A program made the translations under genes and the position numbers. This document shows positions 9,447 to 20,248 of a stretch of 64,000 nucleotides of DNA, piece after piece. The notes below the pieces were generated by a model. It was not told where the DNA came from, made no database searches, and worked only from the letters and a program-made list of their open reading frames with translations. Source of the stretch: a bacterium (GTDB taxonomy: Bacteria; Bacillota; Bacilli; Lactobacillales; Streptococcaceae). Within the stretch, counting starts at the first letter, position 1, and every line of letters starts with the position of its first letter. The stretch covers positions 62,001 to 126,000 of the forward strand of contig CAJNCY010000005.1 in the NCBI GenBank assembly GCA_905221375.1. The letters run 5' to 3'.

Positions 9447-11762
9447 ATGGTTGTTAAGACAGTTGTTGAAGCACAAGATATTTTTGACAAAGCTTGGGAA
9501 GGCTTCAAAGGCGTAGATTGGAAAGAAAAAGCAAGTGTATCACGCTTCGTACAAGCTAACTACACACCTTACGATGGAGACGAAAGCTTCCTTGCAGGAC
9601 CAACAGAACGTTCACTTCACATCAAAAAAATTGTAGAAGAAACTAAAGCACACTACGAAGAAACTCGTTTCCCAATGGACACTCGTCCAACGTCTATCGC
9701 TGATATCCCAGCAGGATTTATCGATAAAGAAAACGAAGTTATCTTCGGTATCCAAAACGATGAACTCTTCAAATTGAACTTCATGCCAAAAGGTGGTATC
9801 CGTATGGCTGAAACTACTTTGAAAGAAAATGGATACGAACCAGACCCAGCTGTTCACGAAATCTTCACTAAATACGTAACAACAGTTAACGACGGTATCT
9901 TCCGTGCTTACACTTCAAACATCCGTCGCGCTCGTCACGCTCACACTGTAACTGGTCTTCCAGACGCATACTCACGCGGACGTATCATCGGTGTTTACGC
10001 ACGTCTTGCTCTTTACGGTGCAGACTACTTGATGCAAGAAAAAGTAAACGACTGGAATGCAATCGAAGAAATCGATGAAGAAACAATCCGTCTTCGTGAA
10101 GAAATCAACCTTCAATACCAAGCATTGCAACAAGTTGTTCGCTTGGGTGACCTTTACGGAGTTGACGTTCGCAAACCAGCGATGAACGTTAAAGAAGCTA
10201 TCCAATGGGTTAACATCGCCTTCATGTCTGTCTGCCGTGTTATCAACGGTGCTGCTACATCTCTAGGACGTGTACCAATCGTTTTGGACATCTTTGCAGA
10301 ACGTGACCTTGCTCGTGGTACATTTACTGAATCAGAAATCCAAGAATTCGTTGATGATTTCGTTATGAAACTTCGTACAGTTAAATTTGCTCGTACAAAA
10401 GCTTACGACCAATTGTACTCAGGTGACCCAACTTTCATCACAACTTCTATGGCTGGTATGGGTAACGACGGTCGTCACCGTGTTACTAAGATGGACTACC
10501 GTTTCTTGAACACTCTTGACAACATCGGTAACTCACCAGAACCAAACTTGACAGTTCTTTGGACTGACAAATTGCCATACAACTTCCGTCGCTACTGTAT
10601 GCATATGAGCCACAAACACTCTTCTATCCAATACGAAGGTGTTACAACAATGGCCAAAGACGGATACGGTGAAATGAGCTGTATCTCATGCTGTGTGTCA
10701 CCACTTGACCCAGAAAATGAAGAACAACGCCACAACATCCAGTACTTCGGTGCACGTGTAAACGTATTGAAAGCTCTTCTTACTGGTTTGAACGGTGGTT
10801 ACGACGATGTTCACAAAGACTACAAAGTATTTGACATCGAACCAATTCGTGACGAAGTTCTTGAATTCGAATCAGTTAAAGAAAACTTTGAAAAATCTCT
10901 TGACTGGTTGACAGACACTTACGTAGATGCTTTGAACATCATCCACTACATGACTGACAAGTACAACTACGAAGCTGTTCAAATGGCCTTCTTGCCAACT
11001 AAACAACGTGCTAACATGGGATTCGGTATCTGTGGATTTGCTAACACTGTTGATACATTGTCAGCTATCAAATACGCTACAGTTAAACCAATCCGTGATG
11101 AAAATGGCTACATCTACGATTACGAAACAATCGGTGAATATCCACGTTGGGGTGAAGATGACCCACGTTCAAACGAATTGGCAGAATGGTTAATCGAAGC
11201 TTACACAACTCGTCTACGTAGCCACAAACTTTACAAAGACGCAGAAGCTACAGTTTCACTTTTGACTATCACATCTAACGTTGCTTACTCTAAACAAACT
11301 GGTAACTCACCAGTCCACAAAGGTGTATACCTCAACGAAGATGGTTCTATCAACTTGTCTAAACTTGAATTCTTCTCACCAGGTGCTAACCCATCTAATA
11401 AAGCTAAAGGTGGATGGTTGCAAAACTTGAACTCACTTTCTAGCCTTGACTTTAGTTATGCAGCTGATGGTATCTCATTGACTACACAAGTATCACCTCG
11501 CGCTCTTGGTAAGACTCGTGACGAGCAAGTTGATAACTTGGTAACAATTCTTGATGGTTACTTCGAAAACGGTGGACAACACGTTAACTTGAACGTTATG
11601 GACTTGAACGATGTTTACGAAAAGATCATGTCAGGTGAAGATGTTATCGTACGTATCTCTGGATACTGTGTAAACACTAAATACCTCACTCCAGAACAAA
11701 AAACTGAATTGACACAACGTGTCTTCCACGAAGTTCTTTCAATGGATGATGCATTGAGCTAA
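9447..11762 (+). CDS. pflB: formate C-acetyltransferase (pyruvate formate-lyase)
   Basis: A 771-aa glycyl-radical enzyme that splits pyruvate with CoA into acetyl-CoA and formate, giving mixed-acid fermentation at low oxygen. The catalytic pair Cys415-Cys416 lies in SCISCCVSP, and the radical glycine is G739 in RISGYCVN near the C-terminus. The start [10 protein letters not shown] is preferred over the longer frame at 9411 because an AGAGGA site lies just before it. Codon usage is strongly biased, as for highly expressed genes. The activase is not in the window. Confidence 0.96.
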   Translation: MVVKTVVEAQDIFDKAWEGFKGVDWKEKASVSRFVQANYTPYDGDESFLAGPTERSLHIKKIVEETKAHYEETRFPMDTRPTSIADIPAGFIDKENEVIFGIQNDELFKLNFMPKGGIRMAETTLKENGYEPDPAVHEIFTKYVTTVNDGIFRAYTSNIRRARHAHTVTGLPDAYSRGRIIGVYARLALYGADYLMQEKVNDWNAIEEIDEETIRLREEINLQYQALQQVVRLGDLYGVDVRKPAMNVKEAIQWVNIAFMSVCRVINGAATSLGRVPIVLDIFAERDLARGTFTESEIQEFVDDFVMKLRTVKFARTKAYDQLYSGDPTFITTSMAGMGNDGRHRVTKMDYRFLNTLDNIGNSPEPNLTVLWTDKLPYNFRRYCMHMSHKHSSIQYEGVTTMAKDGYGEMSCISCCVSPLDPENEEQRHNIQYFGARVNVLKALLTGLNGGYDDVHKDYKVFDIEPIRDEVLEFESVKENFEKSLDWLTDTYVDALNIIHYMTDKYNYEAVQMAFLPTKQRANMGFGICGFANTVDTLSAIKYATVKPIRDENGYIYDYETIGEYPRWGEDDPRSNELAEWLIEAYTTRLRSHKLYKDAEATVSLLTITSNVAYSKQTGNSPVHKGVYLNEDGSINLSKLEFFSPGANPSNKAKGGWLQNLNSLSSLDFSYAADGISLTTQVSPRALGKTRDEQVDNLVTILDGYFENGGQHVNLNVMDLNDVYEKIMSGEDVIVRISGYCVNTKYLTPEQKTELTQRVFHEVLSMDDALS

Positions 11763-11786
11763 TCAAGTTCTTTAATAATGAAAAGG

Positions 11787-11815
11787 AACCCTCGGTCAAA
11801 CGACTGAGGGTTTTT
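11787..11815 (+). terminator. pflB terminator
   Basis: AACCCTCGGTC / GACTGAGGGTT stem followed by TTTTT. Confidence 0.85.
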
Positions 11816-11821
11816 GGCTCT

Positions 11822-11937
11822 TATACTCTTCGAAAATCTCTTCAAACCACGTCAGTTTTATCTGCAAGTCCAAAGCAGTGCTTTGAGCAACCTGCAGCTA
11901 GCTTCCTAGTTTGCTCTTTGATTTTCATTAAGTATTA
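11822..11937 (+). repeat. BOX element (short)
   Basis: Starts TATACTCTTCGAAAATC and ends ATTTTCATTAAGTATTA, with one AAAGCAGTGCTTTGAG dyad. It lies in the gap between the convergent pflB and trkH genes. Confidence 0.88.
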
Positions 11938-12013
11938 AATATTTTAAGTCATTCTCTGAAGTGTCTGGCTTTGTTTAAAAAGAGTTGGTTGGGTTGAGAG
12001 ATTATCAGAAATA

Positions 12014-12050
12014 AAAACACCACACTTTGTAAGATACAAGGTGTGGTTGT
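12014..12050 (-). terminator. terminator of the trk operon
   Basis: On the minus strand an ACCACACCTTGTA / TACAAAGTGTGGT stem is followed by TTTTT just after the trkH stop. Confidence 0.75.
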
Positions 12051-12053
12051 ATT

Positions 12054-13493
12054 TTATCTCTTAGACCAAGTTCTCTTCATAAAGAGAAGAAGGATAGGGT
12101 AAATCTCTAAGCGCCCTGCAATCATTGCAAAGGAGAGGAGGATTTTTGAGATAGGGCTAAAGATTGAGAAACTAGAAGTTGTTCCTAGAATAGGTCCGAT
12201 GTTATTGAAACAGCTAAAGACAGCGCTGGTAACGACTAGGAAATCATTGCTATCTAGGCTGACAATAAAGATAAGTGCTAGCAAAATCATAGAATAGATG
12301 ACAAAGTACTTGAGAATCTTATGCTGGGTATCTTTGTCAATCACCGTTTTATTAACATGGAGGGTCAAAACACGGTGGGGCGATAGGATTGACAAAATCT
12401 GATTTTTAGCAATTTTTGAAAGAATGAGGCCTCGAATAACCTTGAGTCCACCTGCGGTTGATCCAGCAGAACCACCAATTCCCATGAGGAAGAGAAGAAT
12501 AAACTGGGAGAAGAGGGGCCAGTTGGTAATATCTCCGTAACCAAAACCAGTCGTCGTAATGATATTGGAAACCTGGAAGAAGGCCATTTCAAAACTCTTT
12601 GAAAACCCCGGGTAGAGATAGAGGGTATTAAGGCTGATCAATCCTGTAGAAACCAGTACGATGACCAAGTAAGCCCGAAGTTCTTCATCTCCAAAGAAAG
12701 CTTTGACCCGACGGAGCATGAGGTAGTAGTAGAGATTGAAGTTTACCCCAAAAACCAGAACTCCGATACTAACCAGATAGGTAATTAGTGAGCTGCCATA
12801 GTGAGCAATTCCGTCGTTATAGACGGTAAAGCCTCCTGTACCTGCTGTCCCCATAGCGATGACAAAACTATCAAATAGGGGCATGCCAGCTAGATAATAG
12901 ATGATGACAAAGAGGGAGAAGAGAGCTAGATAAAGGAGATAGAGAATCTGAGCGGTGTTTTTTAACTTGGATACAACCTTACCAAAGACGGGACCAGGAA
13001 CCTCAGCCTTCATCACTTCTAGGTGGCTATTCTTGGCATTGTCCATAATAGCAAGTGCAAAAACGAGCACCCCCATTCCTCCGATCAAGTGGGTAAAACT
13101 TCGCCAGAAGAGGAGGGAACGGCTGAGGACCGAAACATCGTTCAGAATAGTTGCTCCAGTAGTTGTAAAGCCAGAACTAATCTCAAAAAAGGCATCGATA
13201 ACGCTGGGAATTTGCCCAGCAAAGACAAAGGGGAGACCACCAAAGAAAGACCAGAGGATCCAACAGAGGGCAACAATTAAGATTCCCTCCTTGGCATAAA
13301 TTCGTTGATTTTTTGGTTTCTGCAAACTCCCTGAACCGCCTAGTAATACGAGAATCCCTATGGTTGAAAAGAGGGCTGTAAAGACTTGGCTCGATTCACG
13401 GTAATAGATAGCGACAGCTACAGGAACCAGAAGAAGAACAGCTTCAATCAAAAGTAACTTTGAAAGGAGATAACGAATCATACTTTTATTCAT
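12054..13493 (-). CDS. trkH: Trk-type potassium uptake channel subunit
   Basis: A 479-aa polytopic membrane protein of the TrkH/KtrB family, which moves K+ across the membrane. Four pore-like repeats are visible, for example SSGFTTTGATI, GTAGTGGFTVYNDG and SNIITTTGFGYGD, each carrying a selectivity-filter glycine. It lies three bases downstream of the RCK subunit gene, forming a trkA-trkH operon. Gating by nucleotide-binding TrkA is known for the family. Confidence 0.93.
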   Translation of the reverse strand: MNKSMIRYLLSKLLLIEAVLLLVPVAVAIYYRESSQVFTALFSTIGILVLLGGSGSLQKPKNQRIYAKEGILIVALCWILWSFFGGLPFVFAGQIPSVIDAFFEISSGFTTTGATILNDVSVLSRSLLFWRSFTHLIGGMGVLVFALAIMDNAKNSHLEVMKAEVPGPVFGKVVSKLKNTAQILYLLYLALFSLFVIIYYLAGMPLFDSFVIAMGTAGTGGFTVYNDGIAHYGSSLITYLVSIGVLVFGVNFNLYYYLMLRRVKAFFGDEELRAYLVIVLVSTGLISLNTLYLYPGFSKSFEMAFFQVSNIITTTGFGYGDITNWPLFSQFILLFLMGIGGSAGSTAGGLKVIRGLILSKIAKNQILSILSPHRVLTLHVNKTVIDKDTQHKILKYFVIYSMILLALIFIVSLDSNDFLVVTSAVFSCFNNIGPILGTTSSFSIFSPISKILLSFAMIAGRLEIYPILLLFMKRTWSKR

Positions 13494-13496
13494 TTC

Positions 13497-14846
13497 TTAC
13501 CTCGCAATCAAGTCATAAATCTTGGTGATATTCGGCAACAAGGTCGTTACTAGAAGTTTGTCGCCGACTTCAAGCATATCCTCTCCAGTTGGGAAAATTG
13601 TTTTGCCTTTTCGAATGATGGCTGCGATAAGAACCCCTTTTTTCAATTTCAGTTGAGAAAGCGGTTTGGCAGTCATTTTATTGGCTTCCTTGATATGGAA
13701 TTGCAGGGTTTCAATTTGACCATTGGCTAGATGGTGCATGGCCTGAAGATCTGAATATTGGGCATTAACCCGACCACGAATAAAGTGCATGATTGTATCT
13801 ACAGCAATGCTTTTAGGTGTGATAATACTTGAAAAATCAGGCGCATTGATAATCTCGAGGAGACTGGTACGATTGACCTTGGTGATATTTTTTTGTACAC
13901 CTACGCTGTCAAGGAACATAGAGGTAATCAGATTTTCCTCATCGACCCCTGTTAGGGTTGCAACGGCATCATAGTTTTGAGCACTTTCTTCCAGCAGGAT
14001 ATCTTTTGCGGTACCATCTCCTTGAACGATGTAGAGATTTGGAAATTTCTCGCTAAAGAAGCTGGCGATTTCGGGATTGATTTCAATGACTTTAGTATCG
14101 ATACGACTATCTTTGAGAATACCAAGTAGATAATAGGCAATTCTACCTGCACCGACGATGAGAAGGCTCTTCACAGCACGAGACTTGAAATAATTATGGA
14201 AGAGCATCATATCAACACGATTACCAGTGACAAAGATTCTATCTTTATCCTGTACCGTCATGTCACCACTTGGAATGATAATTTGGTGATCCCTCTCTAT
14301 AGCGCAGACAATGACATTGCCAAATTTTTTCCGAAAATCAGAAATAGGCATTTGGCAAAGACCGCTGGAAGATTTAACAGTGAATTCCATCAAACTGACC
14401 CGTCCCCCAAAGAAACGTTCGACAGAGAGAGCGTTTGGGAAGTCAATGATATTGGCAATAGCGCGGGCAGCCAAGAGCTCAGGATTAACAATAAGAGAAA
14501 AACCGAGAATATTCTTTTCCTTGAAATAAGAGTTAGAATATTCAGGGTTCCGCACCCGAACGATGGTCTCTTTAGCTCCCATTTTTTTGGCTAGAACGGC
14601 TGCAATCATGTTCACTTCATCGTATTCAGTCAGGGCGATAAAGATATCACAATCCTGGACACTGGCTTGCTCAAGGATGGTAAAATCGGCCCCGTTACCA
14701 AGGATACCCATGATATCAAAGCGATTGACAATATGATTGAGGACAGCTTCGTCTTGCTCAATCAGCAAAACATCATGCTTTTCTGCAACCAAGGAGCGAC
14801 AGAGGGCAGAACCAACTTTTCCCCCTCCGACAAGGATAATTTTCAT
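13497..14846 (-). CDS. trkA: Trk potassium uptake regulatory (RCK) subunit
   Basis: A 449-aa cytosolic peripheral protein with two RCK units. Each has an N-terminal Rossmann motif (VGGGKVGSALC at residue 5 and VGAGRIAYYLL near residue 233) and a following TrkA-C domain. It binds NAD(H)/ATP-type ligands and gates TrkH. The 449-aa double form is normal for TrkA. First gene of the operon. Confidence 0.93.
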   Translation of the reverse strand: MKIILVGGGKVGSALCRSLVAEKHDVLLIEQDEAVLNHIVNRFDIMGILGNGADFTILEQASVQDCDIFIALTEYDEVNMIAAVLAKKMGAKETIVRVRNPEYSNSYFKEKNILGFSLIVNPELLAARAIANIIDFPNALSVERFFGGRVSLMEFTVKSSSGLCQMPISDFRKKFGNVIVCAIERDHQIIIPSGDMTVQDKDRIFVTGNRVDMMLFHNYFKSRAVKSLLIVGAGRIAYYLLGILKDSRIDTKVIEINPEIASFFSEKFPNLYIVQGDGTAKDILLEESAQNYDAVATLTGVDEENLITSMFLDSVGVQKNITKVNRTSLLEIINAPDFSSIITPKSIAVDTIMHFIRGRVNAQYSDLQAMHHLANGQIETLQFHIKEANKMTAKPLSQLKLKKGVLIAAIIRKGKTIFPTGEDMLEVGDKLLVTTLLPNITKIYDLIAR

Positions 14847-15034
14847 AATAAAACCTACTTCTTCATTATGTAACTATCATACCTTTTTTCAAGAAAAAAT
14901 GCACCTAATAGCTAATCACCAGAGTTTTTAGTAGGAAATTTGCTATAAGGTAAAACTATACCCTAATCAATTGAAATAGCTATTAGCACCTTTCTCTGAA
15001 ATATGGTATGATAAAGGATATACAAGGAGATAAA

Positions 15035-15883
15035 ATGAATAATAATTTACTGGTATTACAATCAGACTTTGGTCTGGTTGATGGTGCGGTATCTGCTATG
15101 ATTGGAGTGGCTTTAGAAGAATCTCCAACCTTAAAAATTCATCACTTGACGCACGATATCACGCCTTATAATATTTTTGAGGGGAGTTACCGTCTCTTTC
15201 AGACGGTGGATTACTGGCCTGAGGGAACGACTTTTGTATCGGTGGTCGATCCAGGTGTCGGCTCGAAACGTAAGAGTGTGGTTGCCAAGACTGCAAAAAA
15301 TCAATACATTGTCACGCCAGACAATGGGACGCTTTCTTTTATCAAGAAACACGTTGGCATTGTAGCTATTCGTGAAATTTCTGAAGTAGCCAATAGACGT
15401 CAAAACACAGAGCATTCTTATACCTTCCACGGTCGTGATGTCTATGCCTATACTGGTGCTAAACTAGCCAGTGGTCACATTACTTTTGAGGAAGTGGGGC
15501 CAGAGCTCAGTGTGGACCAGATTGTAGAGCTTCCGGTCGTAGAGACCATCATTGAAGATCATCTGGTCAAGGGAGCCATTGACATTCTGGATGTACGTTT
15601 TGGTTCGCTCTGGACCTCTATCACGCGAGAAGAATTTTACAAACTGGAACCAGCATTCGGTGACCGTTTTGAGGTGACTATCTATCATGCAGATATGCTG
15701 GTCTATCAAAATCAGGTTGTCTATGGCAAATCATTTGCAGATGTGAGAATTGGGCAACCAATCCTTTACATCAACTCTCTCTATCGTTTAGGTTTGGCTA
15801 TCAACCAAGGTTCTTTTGCCAAGGCCTATAATGTGGGTGTCGGTTCATCTTGGACCATTGAAATAAAGAAAATAGAATCATAA
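15035..15883 (+). CDS. SAM hydrolase / SAM hydroxide adenosyltransferase (DUF62)
   Basis: A 282-aa protein of the DUF62 family, whose studied members hydrolyse S-adenosylmethionine to adenosine and methionine. Family marks include QSDFGLVDGAVSAMIG at the N-terminus, VDPGVGSKRK, TPDNGTLSF and FHGRDVYA. ATG at 15035 follows AAGGAG at ideal spacing, while the frame open from 15008 lacks a site. It is first in an operon with an ECF importer, which suggests that the product or a relative (adenosine-like) may be linked to the imported compound. That link is inference. Confidence 0.88.
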   Translation: MNNNLLVLQSDFGLVDGAVSAMIGVALEESPTLKIHHLTHDITPYNIFEGSYRLFQTVDYWPEGTTFVSVVDPGVGSKRKSVVAKTAKNQYIVTPDNGTLSFIKKHVGIVAIREISEVANRRQNTEHSYTFHGRDVYAYTGAKLASGHITFEEVGPELSVDQIVELPVVETIIEDHLVKGAIDILDVRFGSLWTSITREEFYKLEPAFGDRFEVTIYHADMLVYQNQVVYGKSFADVRIGQPILYINSLYRLGLAINQGSFAKAYNVGVGSSWTIEIKKIES

Positions 15884-15898
15884 AATAGGAGAATATAG

Positions 15899-16444
15899 AT
15901 GAAAAATCAATCAATTAAACAAGTTGTTGCTGTCGGAATTGGCGCTGCCCTCTTTGTCGTCATCGGGATGATCAATATTCCGACCCCTGTTCCCAATACA
16001 AGCATCCAGCTTCAGTATGCGGTACAAGCGCTACTTTCTATTATTTTTGGACCGATTATCGGTTTGCTTGTCGGGTTGATTGGTCATGCAATCAAGGACT
16101 CTCTTGCTGGATATGGTCTGTGGTGGACTTGGATTATCGCTAGCGGACTCTTTGGTCTAGTTGTGGGACTTTTTAGAAAGTACGTTCGAGTGATCAATGG
16201 TGTCTTTGACTGGAAAGATATTCTTATTTTTAACCTCATTCAACTACTTGCAAATGCCCTTGTTTGGGGTGTCTTGGCACCACTTGGAGATGTTGTGATT
16301 TATCAAGAAGCGGCAGAAAAAGTATTTGCACAAGGAATTGTTGCGGGAATTGCTAATGGTGTATCTGTAGCTATTGCAGGAACTCTTCTCTTGCTTGCCT
16401 ATGCAGGAACTCAAACTCGTGCAGGAAGTTTGAAAAAGGACTAA
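15899..16444 (+). CDS. UPF0397 family ECF transporter S component
   Basis: A 181-aa very hydrophobic protein with about five to six membrane helices and the small polar N-terminus usual in substrate-specific S components. The sequence matches the UPF0397 group ([20 protein letters not shown] near the N-terminus, as I recall). It has an AGGAG site 15 bases after the DUF62 stop, and the ECF ATPase and T component genes follow, so it is a dedicated S component. The substrate is not known. Confidence 0.85.
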   Translation: MKNQSIKQVVAVGIGAALFVVIGMINIPTPVPNTSIQLQYAVQALLSIIFGPIIGLLVGLIGHAIKDSLAGYGLWWTWIIASGLFGLVVGLFRKYVRVINGVFDWKDILIFNLIQLLANALVWGVLAPLGDVVIYQEAAEKVFAQGIVAGIANGVSVAIAGTLLLLAYAGTQTRAGSLKKD

Positions 16445-16612
16445 AATGATGGGGAAGGCTGGGCAACCAGTCTTTTTCGATGTTTATAGATTAGTTAGGC
16501 AAGTAAGCTAGGATAGGAATCTTTTGGGCGCTAAGATTTTAAGAGAAGAGACTGCAAGAAGGGTTCGATTTATGATAAAATAGAAGTCTAAGAAGCGAAT
16601 GAAGAGAGTAAG

Positions 16613-18295
16613 ATGAAAGAAGCTATAATTGAGTGGAAGGATTTCTCTTTCCGGTATGAAACACAACAAGAACCGACCTTGCAAGGGGTAGACTTGACCA
16701 TTTACAAGGGAGAGAAAGTCTTGATTGTTGGACCATCTGGGTCAGGCAAGTCTACCTTGGGTCAGTGTTTGAATGGGATTATTCCCAATATTTATAAGGG
16801 TCAGACATCTGGAGAATTTTGCATCAAGGGCCAAGCAGCCTTTGATATGAGCATCTATGACAAATCTCATCTGGTCAGCACAGTTTTGCAGGATACAGAT
16901 GGGCAGTTTATCGGTTTATCCGTGGCAGAAGATTTGGCTTTTGCTCTGGAAAATGATGTGACAGCTCTAGATGACATGAGAAGTCGTGTTCATAAATGGG
17001 CTGAAAAGCTGGATCTTATTTCTTTGCTGAATCAGCGTCCTCAGGATTTGTCAGGTGGACAAAAGCAGCGGGTCAGTTTGGCTGGTGTTTTGATTGATGA
17101 GAGTCCGATTCTTTTGTTTGATGAGCCACTCGCCAATCTTGATCCCAAGTCAGGTCAGGATATTATTGAATTGATTGATCAGATTCATAAGGAAGAGGGG
17201 ACGACGACCCTTGTTATTGAGCACCGTTTGGAGGATGTTTTGCATCGGCCTGTGGATCGGATTGTCTTGATAAACGATGGCCGTATCCTCTTTAATGGGA
17301 GTCCTGACAAGCTATTGGCGACTGATTTATTGACTCAAAATGGAATCCGAGAACCCCTTTATCTAACCACTCTTCGTCAATTGGGTGTGGATTTAGCTAA
17401 GGAAGAACAGTTAGCAAATCTGGATAACTTGTTTATCTCAAAAGGCCAGGTTCAGTTGCAGAATGAACTGGTAAAAGAAACCCCAGAATTGCAGTCACTC
17501 TTTAAATTAGAGGACGTTTCTTTTTCTTATGATGATAGACCGATTTTGAAATCCATTCATCTGGATATTAAAAAAGGTGAAAAGATTGCCATTGTTGGGA
17601 AAAATGGAGCAGGGAAGTCAACTCTAGCCAAGGCTTTAAGTAGCTTTATCCAGACGGAAGGTTCTTACCTTTGGGAAGGACAGGATATAAAAGGAGATTC
17701 TGTTGCAGAGCGGGCGGAACGAGTAGGCTATGTACTGCAAAATCCCAATCAAATGATTTCAAGCAATATGATTTTTGATGAGGTGGCTCTGGGACTTCGT
17801 TTAAGAGGTATAGACGAGCAGGAAATTGAAACGAGAGTCTATGAAACTTTGAAAATCTGTGGTCTCTATGAATTCCGTAATTGGCCTATTTCTGCCCTGT
17901 CATTTGGTCAGAAAAAACGTGTCACTATTGCTTCGATTTTGGTCTTGGGGGCTGAAATTATCCTCTTAGATGAACCGACAGCAGGTCAAGACCAGAAGAA
18001 TTATACTGAGATTATGGAATTTCTTGAAGAACTGCATCAAAAAGGTCATACCATTGTCATGATTACGCATGATATGCAATTGATGCTGGATTATTCAGAT
18101 CGGGCCCTTGTCATGGTGGATGGGGAATTGATTGCCGATACTGATCCAGCTAGTCTGTTGAGTAATCCCGAGCTGTTAGTAAAAGCCAATCTAAAAGAAA
18201 CTTCTATCTTCAACTTGGCCAAGAAACTAGACGTGGATCCACTTGCTTTAACGGCATTTTACAAAGAAAGGAGAGAAGGATGCAAGCTAAATTAA
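16613..18295 (+). CDS. ECF transporter ATPase, two fused ABC domains
   Basis: A 560-aa energy-coupling ATPase carrying two complete ABC units in one chain. Unit 1 has GPSGSGKST near residue 42 and LSGGQKQR near 142. Unit 2 has GKNGAGKST near 330 and SFGQKKR near 428. Most ECF modules use two separate proteins, so this is a fused dedicated module as seen in the pneumococcal orthologue. It overlaps the T-component gene by 16 bases. Confidence 0.92.
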   Translation: MKEAIIEWKDFSFRYETQQEPTLQGVDLTIYKGEKVLIVGPSGSGKSTLGQCLNGIIPNIYKGQTSGEFCIKGQAAFDMSIYDKSHLVSTVLQDTDGQFIGLSVAEDLAFALENDVTALDDMRSRVHKWAEKLDLISLLNQRPQDLSGGQKQRVSLAGVLIDESPILLFDEPLANLDPKSGQDIIELIDQIHKEEGTTTLVIEHRLEDVLHRPVDRIVLINDGRILFNGSPDKLLATDLLTQNGIREPLYLTTLRQLGVDLAKEEQLANLDNLFISKGQVQLQNELVKETPELQSLFKLEDVSFSYDDRPILKSIHLDIKKGEKIAIVGKNGAGKSTLAKALSSFIQTEGSYLWEGQDIKGDSVAERAERVGYVLQNPNQMISSNMIFDEVALGLRLRGIDEQEIETRVYETLKICGLYEFRNWPISALSFGQKKRVTIASILVLGAEIILLDEPTAGQDQKNYTEIMEFLEELHQKGHTIVMITHDMQLMLDYSDRALVMVDGELIADTDPASLLSNPELLVKANLKETSIFNLAKKLDVDPLALTAFYKERREGCKLN

Positions 18296-19110
18296 TCGGT
18301 TACCAGCATAGAGATACTGTGATTCATCGCTTGTCAGGCGCTGGTAAACTCCTCTTTTTCATTCTCGTATCATTGGCGGCCATGATTAGCTATGATACCA
18401 GACTGCTTGTTCTGATTGCCATCTTTTCGGTCTTTCTCCTCTATTTGTCAGAAATCCGCTTTAAAGATGTTTCCTTTGTAGCCGTTTTTGCGACGGTATT
18501 TGCCGTTTTAAACGTTTTGATGGTCTATCTCTTTTCTCCCGAGTATGGAGTTGGACTTTACGGAGAGAGAAGTGTGATTTGGCAGGGAATCGGTGCCTAC
18601 ACTCTGACCAGTCAAGAGCTCTTTTATCTGCTAAATCTAGCTATTAAGTACCTTTGCACCATTCCTCTGGCTATTATCTTTTTGATGACAACTCATCCTA
18701 GTCAGTTTGCTTCTAGTTTAAATCAAATTGGTGTGTCTTACAAGATTGCCTATTCTGTCAGTCTGACTTTGCGCTATATTCCAGATTTGCAGGAAGAATT
18801 CTTTACTATCAAGATGTCTCAGGAAGCGCGTGGGATGGAATTATCCAAGAAAGCTTCTCTTATGCAACGAATCAAAGGCAATCTGCGCATTATTACTCCC
18901 TTGATTTTTAGCTCGTTAGAACGTATTGATACCATCGCGACCGCCATGGAACTTCGTCGCTTTGGGAAAGAGAAAAAACGCACTTGGTATAGTTATCAGG
19001 CCTTGAAAAGAGGAGACTATCTTACCTTGGTCTTGGCAGCCTTGTTTTTAGTAGCTAGTTTACTACTTATCTTGCAGAATCAGGGACGATTTTACAACCC
19101 TTGGAAATAG
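18280..19110 (+). CDS. ECF transporter transmembrane T component (CbiQ/EcfT family)
   Basis: A 276-aa membrane protein linking S component and ATPase. The C-terminal coupling helices carry the typical short motifs QEARGMEL and AMELRRFG (the A-R-G type signatures that dock into the ATPases). It begins inside the ATPase gene, giving translational coupling. It completes the S-A-T set in this operon. Confidence 0.92.
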   Translation: MQAKLIGYQHRDTVIHRLSGAGKLLFFILVSLAAMISYDTRLLVLIAIFSVFLLYLSEIRFKDVSFVAVFATVFAVLNVLMVYLFSPEYGVGLYGERSVIWQGIGAYTLTSQELFYLLNLAIKYLCTIPLAIIFLMTTHPSQFASSLNQIGVSYKIAYSVSLTLRYIPDLQEEFFTIKMSQEARGMELSKKASLMQRIKGNLRIITPLIFSSLERIDTIATAMELRRFGKEKKRTWYSYQALKRGDYLTLVLAALFLVASLLLILQNQGRFYNPWK

Positions 19111-19143
19111 CTTGAAAAAATTGAAAAAATCAAGTCGTTTCTA

Positions 19144-19275
19144 TTGACAATGATTCTGAAAGTGTTATACTAAGAAAGTAGTTTCGCTGATTTACTTCAA
19201 ACCTGTTGTGAGGTAAGTTAACGATGCCTTAACCACGCTGTTTGCTGAGCTTGACTCCGGGCAGTGTGGCTATTT
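19144..19275 (+). ncRNA. structured leader or small RNA upstream of trmL
   Basis: A promoter (TTGACA 19144-19149, 16 bp, TATACT) is followed by about 90 nt without a gene. That stretch ends in a strong hairpin, CCACGCTG pairing with CAGTGTGG near 19231-19268, and then CTATTTTTTTG, which looks like an intrinsic terminator. The trmL start is 30 bases further on. It could be a terminated small RNA or an attenuator leader. I do not recognise the family. Confidence 0.5.
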
Positions 19276-19302
19276 TTTTGCAATGGTGAAAGGAAGCAAG
19301 TC

Positions 19303-19806
19303 ATGACAAATCACATTGTATTATTTGAACCTCAAATTCCACAAAATACAGGCAATATCGCGCGTACTTGCGCTGCGACCAATTCTCCCCTCCACATCAT
19401 CAAGCCTATGGGCTTTCCTATTGATGACCGCAAGATGAAGCGAGCTGGGTTAGATTATTGGGATAAGCTAGAGATTTATTTTTACGAGAGTTTGGAGGAT
19501 TTCATGTCTCAGATGAAGGGCAAACTCTATCTGATCTCAAAATTTGCTGAGAAAGTGTATTCTGATGTGGATTTATCGACTGACGAAGACCATTATTTTC
19601 TCTTTGGACGCGAAGACAAGGGCTTACCTGAGGACTTTATGCGAGAACATCCTGAGAAAGCTCTCCGTATTCCTATGAATGATGAACATGTCCGCAGTCT
19701 CAATGTGTCTAATACCGTCTGCATGATTGTCTACGAAGCCCTCCGCCAGCAGAACTTTGCAGGTCTTGAGCTCGTTCATACCTATGAAGCAGATAAATTG
19801 AAATAA
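19303..19806 (+). CDS. trmL: tRNA (cytidine/uridine-2'-O-)-methyltransferase, SpoU family
   Basis: A 168-aa SPOUT methyltransferase that methylates the wobble ribose of certain tRNA-Leu in characterised relatives. Motifs are [15 protein letters not shown] at the N-terminus, [10 protein letters not shown] (knot region) and [16 protein letters not shown] at the C-terminal SAM site. ATG at 19303 has GAAAGGAAG before it. The upstream extension of the frame to 19264 lies in the leader hairpin and is rejected. Confidence 0.92.
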   Translation: MTNHIVLFEPQIPQNTGNIARTCAATNSPLHIIKPMGFPIDDRKMKRAGLDYWDKLEIYFYESLEDFMSQMKGKLYLISKFAEKVYSDVDLSTDEDHYFLFGREDKGLPEDFMREHPEKALRIPMNDEHVRSLNVSNTVCMIVYEALRQQNFAGLELVHTYEADKLK

Positions 19807-19826
19807 AAAATGAAAATGAAAATGAA

Positions 19827-19857
19827 CAAAATGCTTGCGCTTGCAAGCGTTTTTTGT
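19827..19857 (+). terminator. trmL terminator
   Basis: ACAAAATGCTTGC / GCAAGCGTTTTTTGT hairpin directly after the trmL stop. Confidence 0.7.
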
Positions 19858-19870
19858 TATGATAAAAGAG

Positions 19871-20095
19871 TCTTCAGGGCTGGGTGAGATTCCCGACCGG
19901 CGGTGACTTTAACTAGCTATTTTAGCTTTCTCGTCGTTGTCTTGTCTCGATATACTTTAAGTATTATCTTCGACTGCGACGCCTAGATAAATCTAAAATA
20001 TCTTAGTTAAAGAAGTCCGCGAGCGCAAGCTGATGTGGTGAGATTCCACAACCGACAGTATAGTCTGGATGGGAGAAGACGAAAGACTAGCTTTG
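19871..20095 (+). promoter_or_regulatory. FMN riboswitch (RFN element) with an expanded variable stem
   Basis: The conserved RFN segments are present: TCTTCAGGGCTGGGTGAGAT, TCCCGACCGGCGGTGAC, GTCCGCGAGC, TGGTGAGATTCCACAACCGA, and TGGATGGGAGAAGACGAAAG. Binding FMN should lower ribU expression. Between CGGCGGTGAC and GTCCGCG lies an insert of roughly 105 bases forming a long stem (TTTAACTAGCTATTTTAG pairing with CTAAAATATCTTAGTTAAA), much longer than usual. Confidence 0.93.
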
Positions 20096-20248
20096 TCTGT
20101 TCTGATAGATTTATAGCTAAATTGTAACCGCTTGCTTTTGTTTTCTTTAATAGAGTGAGAGGGAACTTTTGGGATATAAAAAGATAGAATAGATAGAGGA
20201 ATCCTTTCTAACTTCTTCTGATTTTATAGAAAATTGGAGGAACCTGTT

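Noticed and set aside
12955..13299. Long plus-strand frames opposite trkH and other genes
   Set aside because: Shadows of well-identified genes, with no ribosome sites or family features.
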